A stretch of DNA of 64,000 nucleotides from Hymenochaete sp. R1. Lineage: Eukaryota; Basidiomycota; Agaricomycetes; Hymenochaetales; Hymenochaetaceae. Location of the stretch: contig JAFREE010000091.1 in the NCBI GenBank assembly GCA_019400425.1, positions 1 to 64,000 on the forward strand, in the 5' to 3' direction. Within the stretch, counting starts at the first letter, position 1; every line of letters begins with the position of its first letter. Shown one piece after another: positions 44,938 to 56,455 of this stretch. A program made the translations under genes and the position numbers. The notes beneath the pieces are model-generated. The model saw nothing but the letters and a program-made list of their open reading frames with translations, had not been told where the DNA came from and did not search any database.

Positions 44938-47082
44938 CTAAGCCGTGCGAGGAGGCGGCATGTAAGGCCCTGGACGAGGATATATCTCCCTGGGTACTAT
45001 ATCAACAGGCCTCCTTCCATAATCTGGTGATTCTCGCTCATAGATGTGAGCGCTGCGAGGCGGGCCAGGTGGATATCGCTCATCATAATACCCTTCCGGT
45101 GCAATAGGAGACGGCGATGGTCCTCGAGCATAGTGGTCAACATGGCGCCGATCGTAGATGTCGTAAAAATCCTCGTCTCGAACGCGTTTCGCGGGCGGTC
45201 GTCTCGCAGGACTCGGGCTTCTGCCTCGGAATCGAGGTGGGTAGTCGCGATAGTTGGCGTAAGGGTAAGGCCCTTCGGCTTCAGGTGGCGGAGGCGGTGG
45301 GTAGATTGCTGGCGGTTCTCGTGGTTCTTCCCGATCCCAAGAAAGTTTACCGTTTGTTGAAGGGGAGATGGGTGGCCTGCTGGAGTTCGAGCGAACCGGG
45401 GATGGTTGCTTGCCGTCCCAACCAACATCAGGTGCCTTCCGTTCGTAGAGAACTTTAGGCTCATGTCTACCTTCCTCTGGATGCGGAAAGACTTCGACAC
45501 CCTTCGCGCTGAGCTTGGTAGGGTATCTGGACCTCTCTCGCCAGGCTTGCACCTCTAAGTTAGGCTTTGAACGATCTTCCATATGGTGCTCCTGCTCGTA
45601 GATCGCCTGTCTGATGAAGTCGTCTGGTGTATCGAATGCTTTATCTTGCGGTGGTGCAAGTCTCGGCTCAAATGATCCTCGTCGACTATGATGGTTATCG
45701 CTACTATAAGGAGGTGCACTTCTTTCGTCGTACCGGGAAGTTCCAACATTCAAAACTGGCGACCTCACATCGTCGAACCGCTCGATTGAGTAAGGATTTG
45801 CTGGCACAGGCCTAGGGGAAACAGGCCCGCCGTTTGGAGAATGTCCGAACCGAGAAGTTCCAGAAAAGGACGCTCTATCTCCAATCCTTTCTTCGAGAGC
45901 AGTTCGGCTAGGGCGTGAAAGAACATCGAAAGGAGGTGTCGAAAGCCTTTCCTCTAACGGGAGCCGATTCCCGATTCTATCGCCTAGAGTCCTCGGATGT
46001 GGATCAATAATACCATACCCTTTTCCTTGGGCATCAGACCCGTTCAAATGGAGTGCAGGAGCAGAGTATGGCGGTGCGGAATTTAGCATACGAGAAGAGT
46101 CGGCTGAAGGGTACGGACGGCTGGAGTCACCGCCAGCATGAGAATCTCGCGGGCCTTCATCGAGATGACGCAAGCTCTCCTTTGGATCATAAGGAGGATC
46201 AATAGAAGACTGAGGTTGGACTGCTGGCCTATGAGTATTCTCAGTGGGCGAACGTACGACAACATTGTCAGATACATGAGCGCTTGAAGGATCAGTCCGA
46301 CCAAAGTTCCCATTCCTTGAATTATTCACTGCACCATGAAGAAACAATCCTGTCGGAGCCTCTGAAGGTAACAGCGGAGTGAAAGAATCTGGGAACTGCG
46401 GCCGAGCTACGGATGTGTCTTGTGGCTCATGTGTTCCATTGGTCGCTGGTTCCTTGGCTACTGCACCAGACTGTGTTGGAGTCTCGGTACCATTTTCACC
46501 CTTCCTCGACGTAGATTTTAATGACAGGAGCTAATGCAAAGCCTTAGTGTCGGGCTATAAAAAGCATTTGCACAAACGCACCTTTGATGATAGTGCCATG
46601 ATATCGCTCATTTGGAACAAGGGTACGAAACTCTCTTCCGCTTCTTTCTTGACCTCCTTAATCTCTTCGTCATTTGAATGTTCTTTGGCTGTACGAGCTT
46701 CGTCTGACTTTTGTCCGTTAGGGATCTGATCAGGGTGCGCAGGTACGGTCTTCGGCTTCTGGGTTGATCGACCCAAGTAGAGACTTTCAAGATAGTCAGG
46801 TTGGGGTACAGCCTTGTAGATGGGATTTTGGCCTTCTAGGATTTCTTTCTTCAGGTTTTCCAACCTTTCGAGATCCGAGTTCGCAGAGGACGAGGGTTGT
46901 TGCGATACCTGAGGTTTGGAGACCGTTTGCTCCTTTGTAGATGTAGACGTCGGGCGTCGCTCATTCAGAGACTGTGCAAAAAACGAAGCGAGACCAGGGA
47001 ATGCAGAGAAAGCTGGAACGGATGACTGTGAGGTAGCATTGGCTGATTGGATATGACCATAGCCATTGACTGTCTCAGCCAT
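44938..47082 (-). CDS. Large disordered protein of unknown function
   Basis: Two exons (47082-46582, 46530-44938) give 697 residues. No domain is recognised. The N-terminal ~165 residues include AFPGLASFFAQSL, a charged helix LERLENLKKEILEGQ, and FVPLFQMSDIMALSSK just before the intron. The rest is rich in Pro, Ser, Arg, Tyr, Asp and Glu. The last ~150 residues carry poly-Pro (IYPPPPPPEAEG), RS-like PRFRGRSPSPARRP and many Tyr-Pro-Arg steps. This composition is common in RNA-associated or condensate-forming proteins, but that is inference. The frame is uninterrupted over 1.6 kb in exon 2 and the 51-nt intron joins at codon boundaries, so the gene is real even though its role is unknown. Confidence 0.75.
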
Positions 47083-47635
47083 GATGCTTCAGATAAACCT
47101 GAGAACAGTGTGGTTCGATCCTAAAAATTTACGCCAAAGGCGAGTTCGCCGGAAGAGACCTTGTCGCGCTTGCCACAAAAATTTCACCAGTTCCAGTCGT
47201 TGAGTGGTCTCGATTATCTTGAGAAAATGTGAACGAAGATGTCGCAAGAAGGTGGATGGAGATGGTTGATGATGGAGGAGCTACACGTAGGGCAGCGGAA
47301 TCCGAGAAATTAAAGAAGTGAACCGCTGGACGGGCGTAAGACACAGAGATGCGGTCACGCCATGTGACTGGTCATGACACGTTACAAGTTTTTCTTTTTT
47401 TTTAAATGCCAGAGTCAGAGTCAGAGTTTCACCTCAATCTACGTTGGTGATTTTTCATCGTTTCCCTTCGCTTAAAACCATGAGGAAGACGCAAATACAA
47501 ATGCCGGGTCTATTCCCAAGACACAGAAAGATTCATGAATACATGTGCAGTAAGTAGCAAAGAAAGAAAAAACAGGGTTCTATAACTACGGCACCTCTCC
47601 CATCGCAGCGTAACGAAGCGAACCGAGAGATCAGA
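47083..47635. other. Promoter of the 697-residue protein and 3' flank of SSE1
   Basis: A 553-bp gap between two minus-strand genes. A CAGAGT-type short repeat and a T-tract lie near 47390-47425. No gene was seen. Confidence 0.5.
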
Positions 47636-50177
47636 TCAGTCCACGTCCATCTCAGACGGTCCCTCAGACTCTTCTTTCTCCTTCTTCGCATCCTTCTCAG
47701 TCTCCTGGTTCTTCGGTGTCTCCGTGCCGGGTGTTCCAGTGGGAGGCGTCTCGGTCTTAACCTTCGGCTTTGGCTTGTTGAGAATGGGAAGTGCGAAATA
47801 CGTGACCTCGTCTCTCTTCTTCAACGCTTCCGCGCATGTGAAGACTGGGTTGATATTCTTTGGCCGTTCAGCCTGCTTCGCCAACGAATCGTCCAACCAC
47901 TTCTGTACGGTGGCGACCTTCTCGATAATCGACTGTCTTTCCTTCGGGTCAATGTGAGAATATCTCTCATCCTCTGACGCTGCTTGCGAGCCATATAGAT
48001 TCAACGCTTCCCGCAACTGGGCAGCGCCGGCCGACCTGTTCTCGTTCTCAAGGTATCTCGCAGCGATGGGGTCACCAATCTTCTTCGCGGCATCGAGACG
48101 CTCGACGTAGGCAGCCTTCAGAGCATCGTCGCCTTCATCGCTATACAACCAGTCCTCGTGTTCCTGTAGAAGTTTAAGGAGTGTCTCCTTTTCCTGTGGT
48201 TGAGCGTATGCAGCGAGTCGGTCCTCCAGCTTGCCTCTCATGTCGTAGATATACTCTTCCAAGGCATTTTTGCGGTCCTTTTATTCGGATCAGACTCGCA
48301 ATACTCGAAAGTTGATAGGGGAGTACTTACCACTGTATCATTTACGAGCTTGTCAGAAGCGTGCATCGCGTTTTCAATCTCCCGAAGAGAATCTATGATG
48401 CTTATGTCGCTAGAATGGTTCCCGACAATGAAAGGCAGGTCCTTTTTGCGAACCACCCGCTTCTTCTTAGGTGCCTCGCCATCGACTTCCATTTTCTCCT
48501 CCTTCTCCTCGACTTCCTCGTAATAAACTTGCTCAATTGACACGGTACCATTATGCCCTAGTCTGATCTTGACCTTCACGGCCGAGAGTTCACCCTTGTC
48601 ATTGAGAGGCCCGACCTGCTTGACTGTGACTTTGGAGATCCAGGGGTTGATGCTACCAGGGAGGGCACTAGGATCAGCGTAAACGACTTCGATGTCGAAC
48701 GACTCTTTGCGGTAAAATGTAAGGATTTTGGTGGATGGAACAGGGTTGTTACGAGGGAAAACGAGAAGTTCATTTTCCTCGTCGTCAGGCTGGCGCTCCC
48801 ACTGAACCTTGATATCGTACGATGCAATATCCACCTGAGAGAATTCGCGAACACGGAAAACGGGGGAGAGGGTGGCGCAAGCGAAAGTCGCACCACGGGC
48901 AACAGCTTCGTCCTGATTGAGAGTGACTGAGAGCTGTTTGCCTCCAAAGACTGCTGAAATACGCTGGCGGATGGCAGGAATACGGGACGATCCACCAATA
49001 AGCTCAACGGTATCAATTTCCTCCGGCTTCAATCCGGACTCCGCTAATGCTGATTGGACGGGGCCGGCGACGCGGTCAAGGACACCAGCAATGAGTTGTT
49101 CGAATTGTTCGCGGTTCAACTTGGATGAAACGTCGATATCGTTCATGATAGATTCGACATTGAGGGTAGCCTCAGCATTAGCAGACAAGATCTTCTTCAG
49201 CTTCTCGCATCCGGACGCAAGGCGGAAGGTTGCCTTCTGGTTTGATAAAACATCAATTTTGTATCGTTCCTTGAACTCAGCTGCGAAGTGTTGGACCAAA
49301 GCGTCATCAACGTCCCGGCCCCCCAGGTTGCGGTCCCAAGCCGTGCTCTTGACTGTGAGCTGGCCCTTTTGGAACGAGACAACGGCTACTGATAAGTTCG
49401 AGTGGCCGACATCAACAAACGCGACATTACGCGGAGGTTGCTCGGCGTCAGGCAGGTCATCCTTAGCAATTCCGTAGCCGAATGCAGTAGCGGTAGTGTC
49501 ATTGATCAGTCGGAGGACATTGAGGCCAGCGATCTGTGCGGCATCCATAAGGGCACGCCTTTGTAATTCGGTATACCAGACGGGCACGGAAATGACAACA
49601 TCGGAGATGACGGCGTTGAGCTCGTTTGCGCCTGTGTCTCTCAGCTTTCCGAGATACATCGCAACAAGCTGGGTTGCAGAAAAAACATGTTTTTCGCCCA
49701 AATAGTTGACCTGTATTCTATTGTGTGAATGGGGATAAGATGATCGCGATCGGAAAATGCTCACCTCGACGCCAACGGTGCCCTGCACATCCACGAGCTT
49801 CGAAGTCACGAATTTCGACTCTACCTCCTGTACTTCCACATCATTAAGTGCACGTCCAATGAGTCTCTTCAGTGCTCCTGCGGTATTTTTGTAATTCGAG
49901 ACTTCGGCCGTCTTCGCGGGTTCACCAAGCGCCCGTTGTTTGGGGCCGAACGACACCAGTGACCTACACCAGACTATGAGCCCAAAATACAAAGAAGAGC
50001 TAAGATTACAACTCACGGTGTTGCTCTGCTTGAGACTTCATTAGTGATGATATCGATACCCCTCCTACGGGCGACACCGATCTAACCTCGATTGTCAGCA
50101 TGCGCGATTCAGCTGATGTGCATATAAGGACTCACTTTGCTCGAAAGACACCCAAAGTCGATTCCAACGACAGACAT
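47636..50177 (-). CDS. SSE1: Hsp110/Sse1-type chaperone, Hsp70 nucleotide exchange factor
   Basis: Five exons (50177-50136, 50081-50017, 49963-49765, 49710-48331, 48277-47636) give 775 residues, the usual size of fungal Sse1. The ATPase domain starts MSVVGIDFGCLSSK and continues with RRGIDIITNEVS, FVDVGHSNLSVAVVSF, NRNLGGRDVDDALV-like sequence, and VELIGGSSRIPAIRQ. The beta domain and an acidic insertion (EEVEEKEEKMEVDGE) follow, then the helical C-terminus (LEEYIYDMRGKLED) and a Lys/Glu tail ending in MDVD. Hsp110 proteins exchange nucleotide on cytosolic Hsp70 and hold unfolded clients. The extended acidic loop and divergent DFGCLSSK phosphate loop separate it from canonical Hsp70. A gapped heat-shock element lies about 200 bp upstream. 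Confidence 0.95.
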
Positions 50178-50522
50178 GTTGAATGGCTTAGAGCAAGCGA
50201 GTATACGATCGTAGAAGGATTATCTCAAAAAAGTAGAAAGAGAGAGAAAGAGAGAAGATTGTGACGAAGAGAAGGTGGATGGGCGAAGGGGACAGAGAAG
50301 ACGTGACTGGCGGGCTGCACGTTGCCTTTCAAAAAAATTCAGAGCGCTTCGGTGGCGCGGCTCAGAACATACAGGAACCTTCTAATATCTTCCACACAAT
50401 TCGCCGCTTAACTACGATTCAACCATTGCACTTCAATGCATCTATACATAACAAAATTACACTAAGATAGCGGGGAAAGCATATACAAAAGGAAAGCTAC
50501 ATGAAATCATTGCAGGGTAAAA
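50178..50522. promoter_or_regulatory. SSE1 promoter region
   Basis: A 345-bp gap between the SSE1 start and the stop of the MIO-like gene, both on the minus strand. It is purine-rich near the start codon (AGAGAGAAAG runs) and carries the heat-shock-like element listed separately. Confidence 0.5.
50364..50393. promoter_or_regulatory. Heat-shock-element-like array
   Basis: Read in 5-bp units from 50364: aGAAc, atACa (one mismatch to nTTCn), gGAAc, cTTCt, aatat (no match), cTTCc. Four of six units fit the alternating nGAAn/nTTCn consensus in perfect register, centred 200 bp upstream of the Hsp110 start codon. Hsf1 binding is inferred. Confidence 0.55.
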
Positions 50523-53500
50523 TCATAGTTCATCGTCACATCGGCATTCACATCCCGCTATGGGACATGTACGTTGTCGTGACTCGCCATCTTCATTATA
50601 AAACCACTCAATCATATGAGCTGCATGCCCTCCATGTCTGCAGGATTGGCAGAAGACAAAAGCATCGTCGATGGTATCTATGTCCTTCGTCAGATGCTGA
50701 CTACATGCCAATGAAAAAGAATATTACCTCGAAAAGATGAATGAAGAAGGTCATTGTCTCGTCCGGTGTCTGGAATGATACAAATGCTCATCAGACATAC
50801 AGAACACCGCGGAAGCGCCCTTCCACACCACGGACAAGCTGCCGCCTGCATTGGAAAGTTCATTAGATATAACATCAATGTGCATCTAGACACCACTGAC
50901 CCGCCGTCGTTGAATAGCCACTGGTTCTCGCGGAAGCTGATGCTGCTGCGTATTGATGACTTTGTTGCAGAAGTTGCAACGAATCAGGAATTGTTTCTTC
51001 GCAAGCTCCATAGGTGCAAAATCCCCGTTCGCGATGCCTTCTTGTAGAATTCTGCCTCGATCAATATCGAATTGGCAGCGATGATGAAATAATTTCCAAC
51101 CATCGAGAAGCGACCTGTAAGCTTCGACCCAACGCTCTGATCTCCCATCCTTGAATCTTCCCGGACAGACATAGCTAGAGAGCAAAGCGGCTGTCTGAAC
51201 GTCGCCGGTGGCGTTAACAAAGCTTTGCAGCAAATCGAGCCCTCGACTCGTCAGTCCTGTAACCATAAGACCCGCGATGTTGCCACTCTTGAGACAATCC
51301 TCTGCTATTCTACGAAGATAAGATGTGAGGTCTTTGTCTTCCAAGAACCTCAGAGCTATGGCAATCCTCTCGCGTAATGGAAGCGCATCTTCGTCTACAA
51401 CGTCATGCCAATCGTTGAACACCACGTATGATAACATGACGCGCTGGTGGGGGTCTTGTAACTTGTAAATGAGACGTTCGCAATGATTATGCAGCTCGCG
51501 GCGTCCGTTCATTGAGCCCGATTGCAGCAACACAGCAAGAGTTCCGGATAGCATCTGGTGTGATACGTCTGAGAAAGCAATAAGTGAAGGAATTATGGGA
51601 GCCGGATAAAAGGCATTTACTTTGACTTCGCATCAGCATTTCAATAGCTCGTCCACCTTGGTTCGTGAAGAGGAGCCAACATGCCGCTTGTGAATATTTT
51701 CCTTCCCTCTCCCATCTTGAGTAGGTGTTTATTAGTCTTAATGCTTTGGCACGCTTGGAACAAATGAGGTACCTTGACAATTCCTCCTCACCCACTCTAA
51801 AGTCACATAATGCCAACGCAAGTCTCCTATGTTGAGTTTTATCCGTATGGATTGTCGGCTTCCACGTGCTTTTCTCCAAGTTGCTTCGAGCATTTAAAGT
51901 ATTGAGCGCCGCAGTGTAGTTTCCGTGAAACCCGTCACCCATTCTGTGATTTTGTTTTGCGGAGAATCGTGGTCGAAGTGATGCATTGACATCGATGGAC
52001 GGCCCATATTCGTTAGGTACGCCTTGCATACCGCCAGAAGGAGAAGCTAGATCTAGGCTTTCGAGGAGATTTGCAACTTCATGCGTGGACGACGCTTCAA
52101 GCCCCTCCCAAATACCGAGGAGTCCTTGGTACGAAAAGTCGATCCCGTGGACCTTCGAGGACCCGAATGTTAACAGATTCTTAGAATCTAGCTATAATGT
52201 TAGCGTGTTGAAGAACAAGAGATATGAAGCTTACGATTGAACCAGTCCCAAATCTCAGCGAGTGCTGTCCCACCTTCTTGATGCTTGTCGATAATCATAG
52301 AGTTGTGAGATGGCTGAGGTGAATCAATCTAAAGATTCAGTACATGAAGCGTGGGGCAAACTCACATTAGAAAGGCCGTATCCGTCCAGGACCCGCTTCC
52401 TTATTATCATAGATATATCGGATTGTATTATGGAAGATTGGGATTTTTCGGGTGGTCGCTTGCGAGTTCTCGATACGCTATGGCTCGTTCCATGTTTTTC
52501 GCGCTCTGGATGCACATCAAGAGACGAAGGACTAAGAACTACCGTTTCTGAACGAGCCAGTTCCGGGTGTCTGAGACCGCTCGAACTTGCTTCGCGAGAG
52601 TGTAAAGGCTCGATAGAATATTGGCGAAGAGTGGCATGACTTCGTCCGTGGAAGTGCTTCGTGGCCGTCAAAGATGAATCACGCGCACCATTACCGAAAG
52701 GCTCTTTGCTGTGCCTTCTCGAAGAGTGCCCTGCGGCATTTCCGTGGACATCTTCTTCGCGACCTCTCTCCAGACTTTCCTCCAGGCGCATCTCAAGTTC
52801 CCATGGTTCTGGGATTGGGTCAGAGCACCGAAACCCTGGAAAGACCCGATATTGGGTTCCAACGCCCAGGGCGAGATCACCTCTCGAGCTCCAGAGAGAA
52901 TGTTTTGGTACATCATGCATCTCATGCATTTCCATGTCTCCTTCCTTACTGAGCGTGACGATGGTTGTGGTCAAAGGATGCATAAAGGGGCTAGGAGCAA
53001 GAGCAAAAGATGCTATGGGGCGAGAATACTCCTTGCCTGAGAAAAACAGCCATCAACAAGAAATTATTGTAATTCAGGTAGTGCAAGTACTCACTCTTGT
53101 ATGTGTTTGATAATACGACGTTGGCGACACTGATATTCGTATCTACCTGGGTCTCCACATGCTCCGGAGCAGCACTCCACGGCAACATTGTTGAAGAAGC
53201 CGCCCAAGATAGACGAGACAACTTGCCCGTACGTGCCGCCTCCTTCGCTTCATTTTTTGATTTCCCTACTTCAACTTCCTGAGCATTACCAGCGATAGCC
53301 GGTGTTGTCCTTTGCAAGTCCCAGAAGCGGACATGGTCGGCCTCTCTAGTAAGAGTAGCTAATACGCCCCTTCTCACCGGTGAGAATTCTGCATCGACAA
53401 AGGTGTCGCCGTTAGGATACGAGCGTGCTCCGTCTCCCGCTGCATCTTTCATGGTAAAAGTGACGAGTGAGTTTGTGAATTTCCTGGAGTCCCAGACCGA

Positions 53501-54263
53501 CACGGAGCCTTCTCCAAAGCAAGCTACTCGATGGTTGTCAAAAGGGTCAGTGACAATTCCATATGTCCTTGCCGCTGGAGCTTGAGCGATATGCATTGCT
53601 GTAGGGTGACGAAGGTCGAATAAGCGAAGCCAAAGGTTAACCCCAGCTACCAACAAGCTGGGGCTATCAGGCAAGAAAGCAACTGAGGAAACGACTTCGG
53701 TGGGAGCATATTGGTGCTTGACGGTGCGATCGACTTTCGAAGAGGATTGCTTAGAACCCAACGAGTCTCGATGTCTATTTGCTTCGGCTATATCCCACAC
53801 GACTAGACTCGGGTCACCGCGCACCTTATCCAACCCCACAGCCAGAAGATTTGGCTTCTCGCGACAGAAGCCTAATGACAGGGCACTCCGTGTGCTTCGT
53901 ACGGGTAAGGAGACATTCGGGCTACTGGAGACGAGGCTGTCTTTGGCGTGTTGCTTGGCTTCAAGATGCCATAGGTCGACTTTCCCGGTGCTGTATCCCA
54001 CCGCAACTAAGTCGTCGACGGAGGAGTCAGGACACCATGCGAAGCACTACCAGTAGAAGGTCAGAGTTATGAGCAAGTCCTACTAAAAATAAGCGTTGCG
54101 GGCATACTTTCATGAGCTGTAAATCTGCCTGGGACGTCGCTAATGAAAACTTCTGATTGTCTTTGTCCCATTCGTATAACGAAATCTGGCTGCCGCCTCC
54201 GACAATAAATCGATTTTCCTGCCGTGGATGCCATTGCACCCTCCGCTCGATCCTGCTGCTCAT
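50523..54263 (-). CDS. SEA4: GATOR2/SEA complex subunit Mio (Sea4)
   Basis: Eight exons (54263-54108, 54046-53095, 53036-52366, 52328-52235, 52187-51621, 51568-50901, 50845-50728, 50677-50523) give 1126 residues. An N-terminal WD40 propeller includes RVQWHPRQENRFIVGGG, KVDLWHLEA, VVSSVAFLPDS and DAEFSPVRRGVLATL. A long helical middle follows (for example AEIWDWFN and QGLLGIWEGLE). The C-terminus has the zinc-ribbon/RING cysteine pairs of Mio: CNFCNKVI, CPWCGRALPRCSVCLM, FCQSCRHGGHAAHM and CPIAGCECRC. Mio acts with Seh1 and Sec13 in GATOR2 at the vacuole to relieve GATOR1 inhibition of TORC1 when amino acids are available. The last intron (50 nt) was placed because only that acceptor keeps the conserved cysteine frame. 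Confidence 0.88.
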
Positions 54264-55270
54264 TGTTTACTCAGACCCGATGTTTGAGCTTTAGATGGCT
54301 CCGTGCATTGTCATGAGAAATGACGACTTAGTTGAATTATAATGGCAGTAACAGAGGGTAAGAATCGTAGGTACTGCGCATGGACGTCGGTTGAGAACCG
54401 TGGTCAGGTTTGCGCTTCGTAGACGCTCAGTCGCGTCCTCTCCTCCGCGTCTCTCTCGCTGCCCTCGACGAAATCATATGTAGGTTTGAAAGCTACGGAC
54501 TGGTCACGACTCGGGCTCACGTCTCTACAGCCTCCATCAAAGTAATACAAAAATGTTTACAGAGGTTCCATCAAACATTCAATAGACAAGGCATGATTGA
54601 GCCAGAATGAATCTCAGTCCACTGGTAACGCATTTAAGTTGAAGTCAAAGCTAGCGGCAACCCCACCACCCTCAAAGTCAAGTTCCAGTCATACAGACAA
54701 CCAGATCATATCCGAAATCCCTGTGTCATCACGGGTCCTTCTGAACGCCAGTAACTTCAAGATTGTACTGGACGTTCCTCCGATATTTCGTGACAAGGCT
54801 CGATGCGGTTCGTACGTCTCGATCAGCGCGGATAACCTCCTAAAAATGGTTCATATCACTATTCTGCATCTCCTTCCCGTAAGTAAAACGCGGGGAAACC
54901 AAACCTCCAAAGTGTGGTTGAGCTCGGAGATAACCTCGACACATTTCGCCTATGATGCAGTGAGTAACGTATCTGAGTGAATTGAAGTGTGAAGTGATGC
55001 GTACCGTGTTCTTGACTATGCGCTCCAGAAGAACGGCCTGTCTTTCAGCGTGAGGGTTCTCCATATCCAGTCTGGATCTTTGAGGTAGCTGGAGTTAAAG
55101 TGCAAGTTGTACGAGTCGCGTTCTCGAGCTCATCAAATGCGCGACCACGTGGATAAATAGCTTTCTTACTACAAACGCTGCCTGCCAAACAACCTTGCCT
55201 TCCTTCCACACCACCACCACCACCACCATATCTTTCCCAGTCCGCTGAAGAGGCGAAGCCACTAACCAAC
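54264..55270. other. Divergent intergenic region, MIO-like / USE1
   Basis: About 1 kb between outward-facing start codons. Two coding-like frames occur on the plus strand (54410-54610 and 54597-54980). A 76-nt GT-AG intron could join them in frame, but no convincing ATG starts the chain, so no CDS is called. A CAC triplet run lies near 55210. Confidence 0.45.
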
Positions 55271-56455
55271 ATGCCAGGGCTAACCAAGGACCAGATACGT
55301 CATGAAATCATTAATCTCCGAAAGACGATTGCGTTGCTCGACCGTTCAGTCAAGGAAGAGGATTGGACACGTCGCTCGTCTAAGGACTGCCTTGACAAGC
55401 TGTTGAAGGCACAGACTGTGTTATCTGTCAGTACTTTCTCAACTTTTTATTTATTAGCTTGAGATTGACTCTGTCTATTAGGGCGTCAAGCATTGTCGGG
55501 GTGTGCTACAGAAGGTGACGCCTGAGGAATATGACCTGGGTCTCGGGAATAGAACATCGTGAGTGCTAGCCCTGGTGAATGACTTACAGGACACCGACGA
55601 CTCATCAAACACATAGTACGTCAGGCGAACAATTCCGGATTGAGACATTGGAACATTTGGAGAGTTTAGAGAATGAGATGAAAGAAGTGGCCGAGGTAAC
55701 GTCAAAATCATCTCCAGTCTAACAGGTTCCCGTCGTGCTCACTACGCGCACGCACCCAGGACCTTCGTCCACGACCTAAACTCCCAACTCCTATCCTTCC
55801 CACCCTACCTCGACCAAGGCCCAGAGAGTCAAACCACACTGCAAAAAGCGGAAGGGAATCCCCAAATGCCCGTTCATCAATGGATGATACCCTCATCCCC
55901 GTCAACGAGTCCGAAATGCGCGGACAAGTCGCCTTGCCTCCCGCCCCCGAAGCAGAAGCAGCAAGCTCAGACTCTACAGACCCCACCACCACCAGTATCA
56001 CCTCGAACAGCAACCCTCCAAACGACCAAGACGAACCCTCCTCGTTCGGCCATTCTTCCTCTCTCCGCCTCGGCAACCCCATCACCCCAACCCTCCTCGA
56101 CCTCAACACCCTCCCCCAAAAGCCCACGTCCAGCACCCGCACCGACAGCACCACCCCCTCCTTCCTCTCCACCTCCACCGCCACGCACGAAGACCTCTCC
56201 GCCCAACTCGCGAGCATGGCCGCCCAACTCCGGCGGAACGCGCAGTCCTTCCAGGTCGCGCTCGAGCGCGACGCGGAGGTTGTCCGGGGCACGTCAGAGA
56301 AGATCGAGGAGAACTACGGGCTTGTGAGTGCGGAGAGGGGCAGGTTGAGGGACCATTCGGGGACGAGTGGGGGGACGACGTGGATTGTGGTGTTGAGTGT
56401 TGCGGTCGTTGCGGTCGGGTTTGTGATGACGTTTTTCGTTATTAGGATCACGTAG
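55271..56455 (+). CDS. USE1: ER Q-SNARE Use1
   Basis: Four exons (55271-55426, 55482-55558, 55617-55695, 55760-56455) give 335 residues. The N-terminal helical region starts with DQIRHEIINLRKTIALLD, followed by a GVKHCRGVLQKVTPEEYDLG block. A Ser/Thr/Pro-rich linker covers about residues 105-255. The SNARE motif lies near residues 255-305 (QLASMAAQLRRNAQSFQVAL, RDAEVVRGTSEKIEENYGLV), followed by a C-terminal anchor WIVVLSVAVVAVGFVMTFFV with only three residues after it. This is the layout of Use1, which functions in Golgi-to-ER retrograde fusion with Sec20, Ufe1 and Sec22. Exon 4 was entered in the frame leading to the SNARE helix, because the alternative open frame ends without an anchor. 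The strong GC bias of exon 4 opens long shadow frames on both strands. Confidence 0.82.

Noticed and set aside
55708..56292. 194-codon minus-strand open frame
   Set aside because: Shadow of the GC-biased last exon of USE1, which encodes a SNARE motif and C-terminal anchor on the plus strand.
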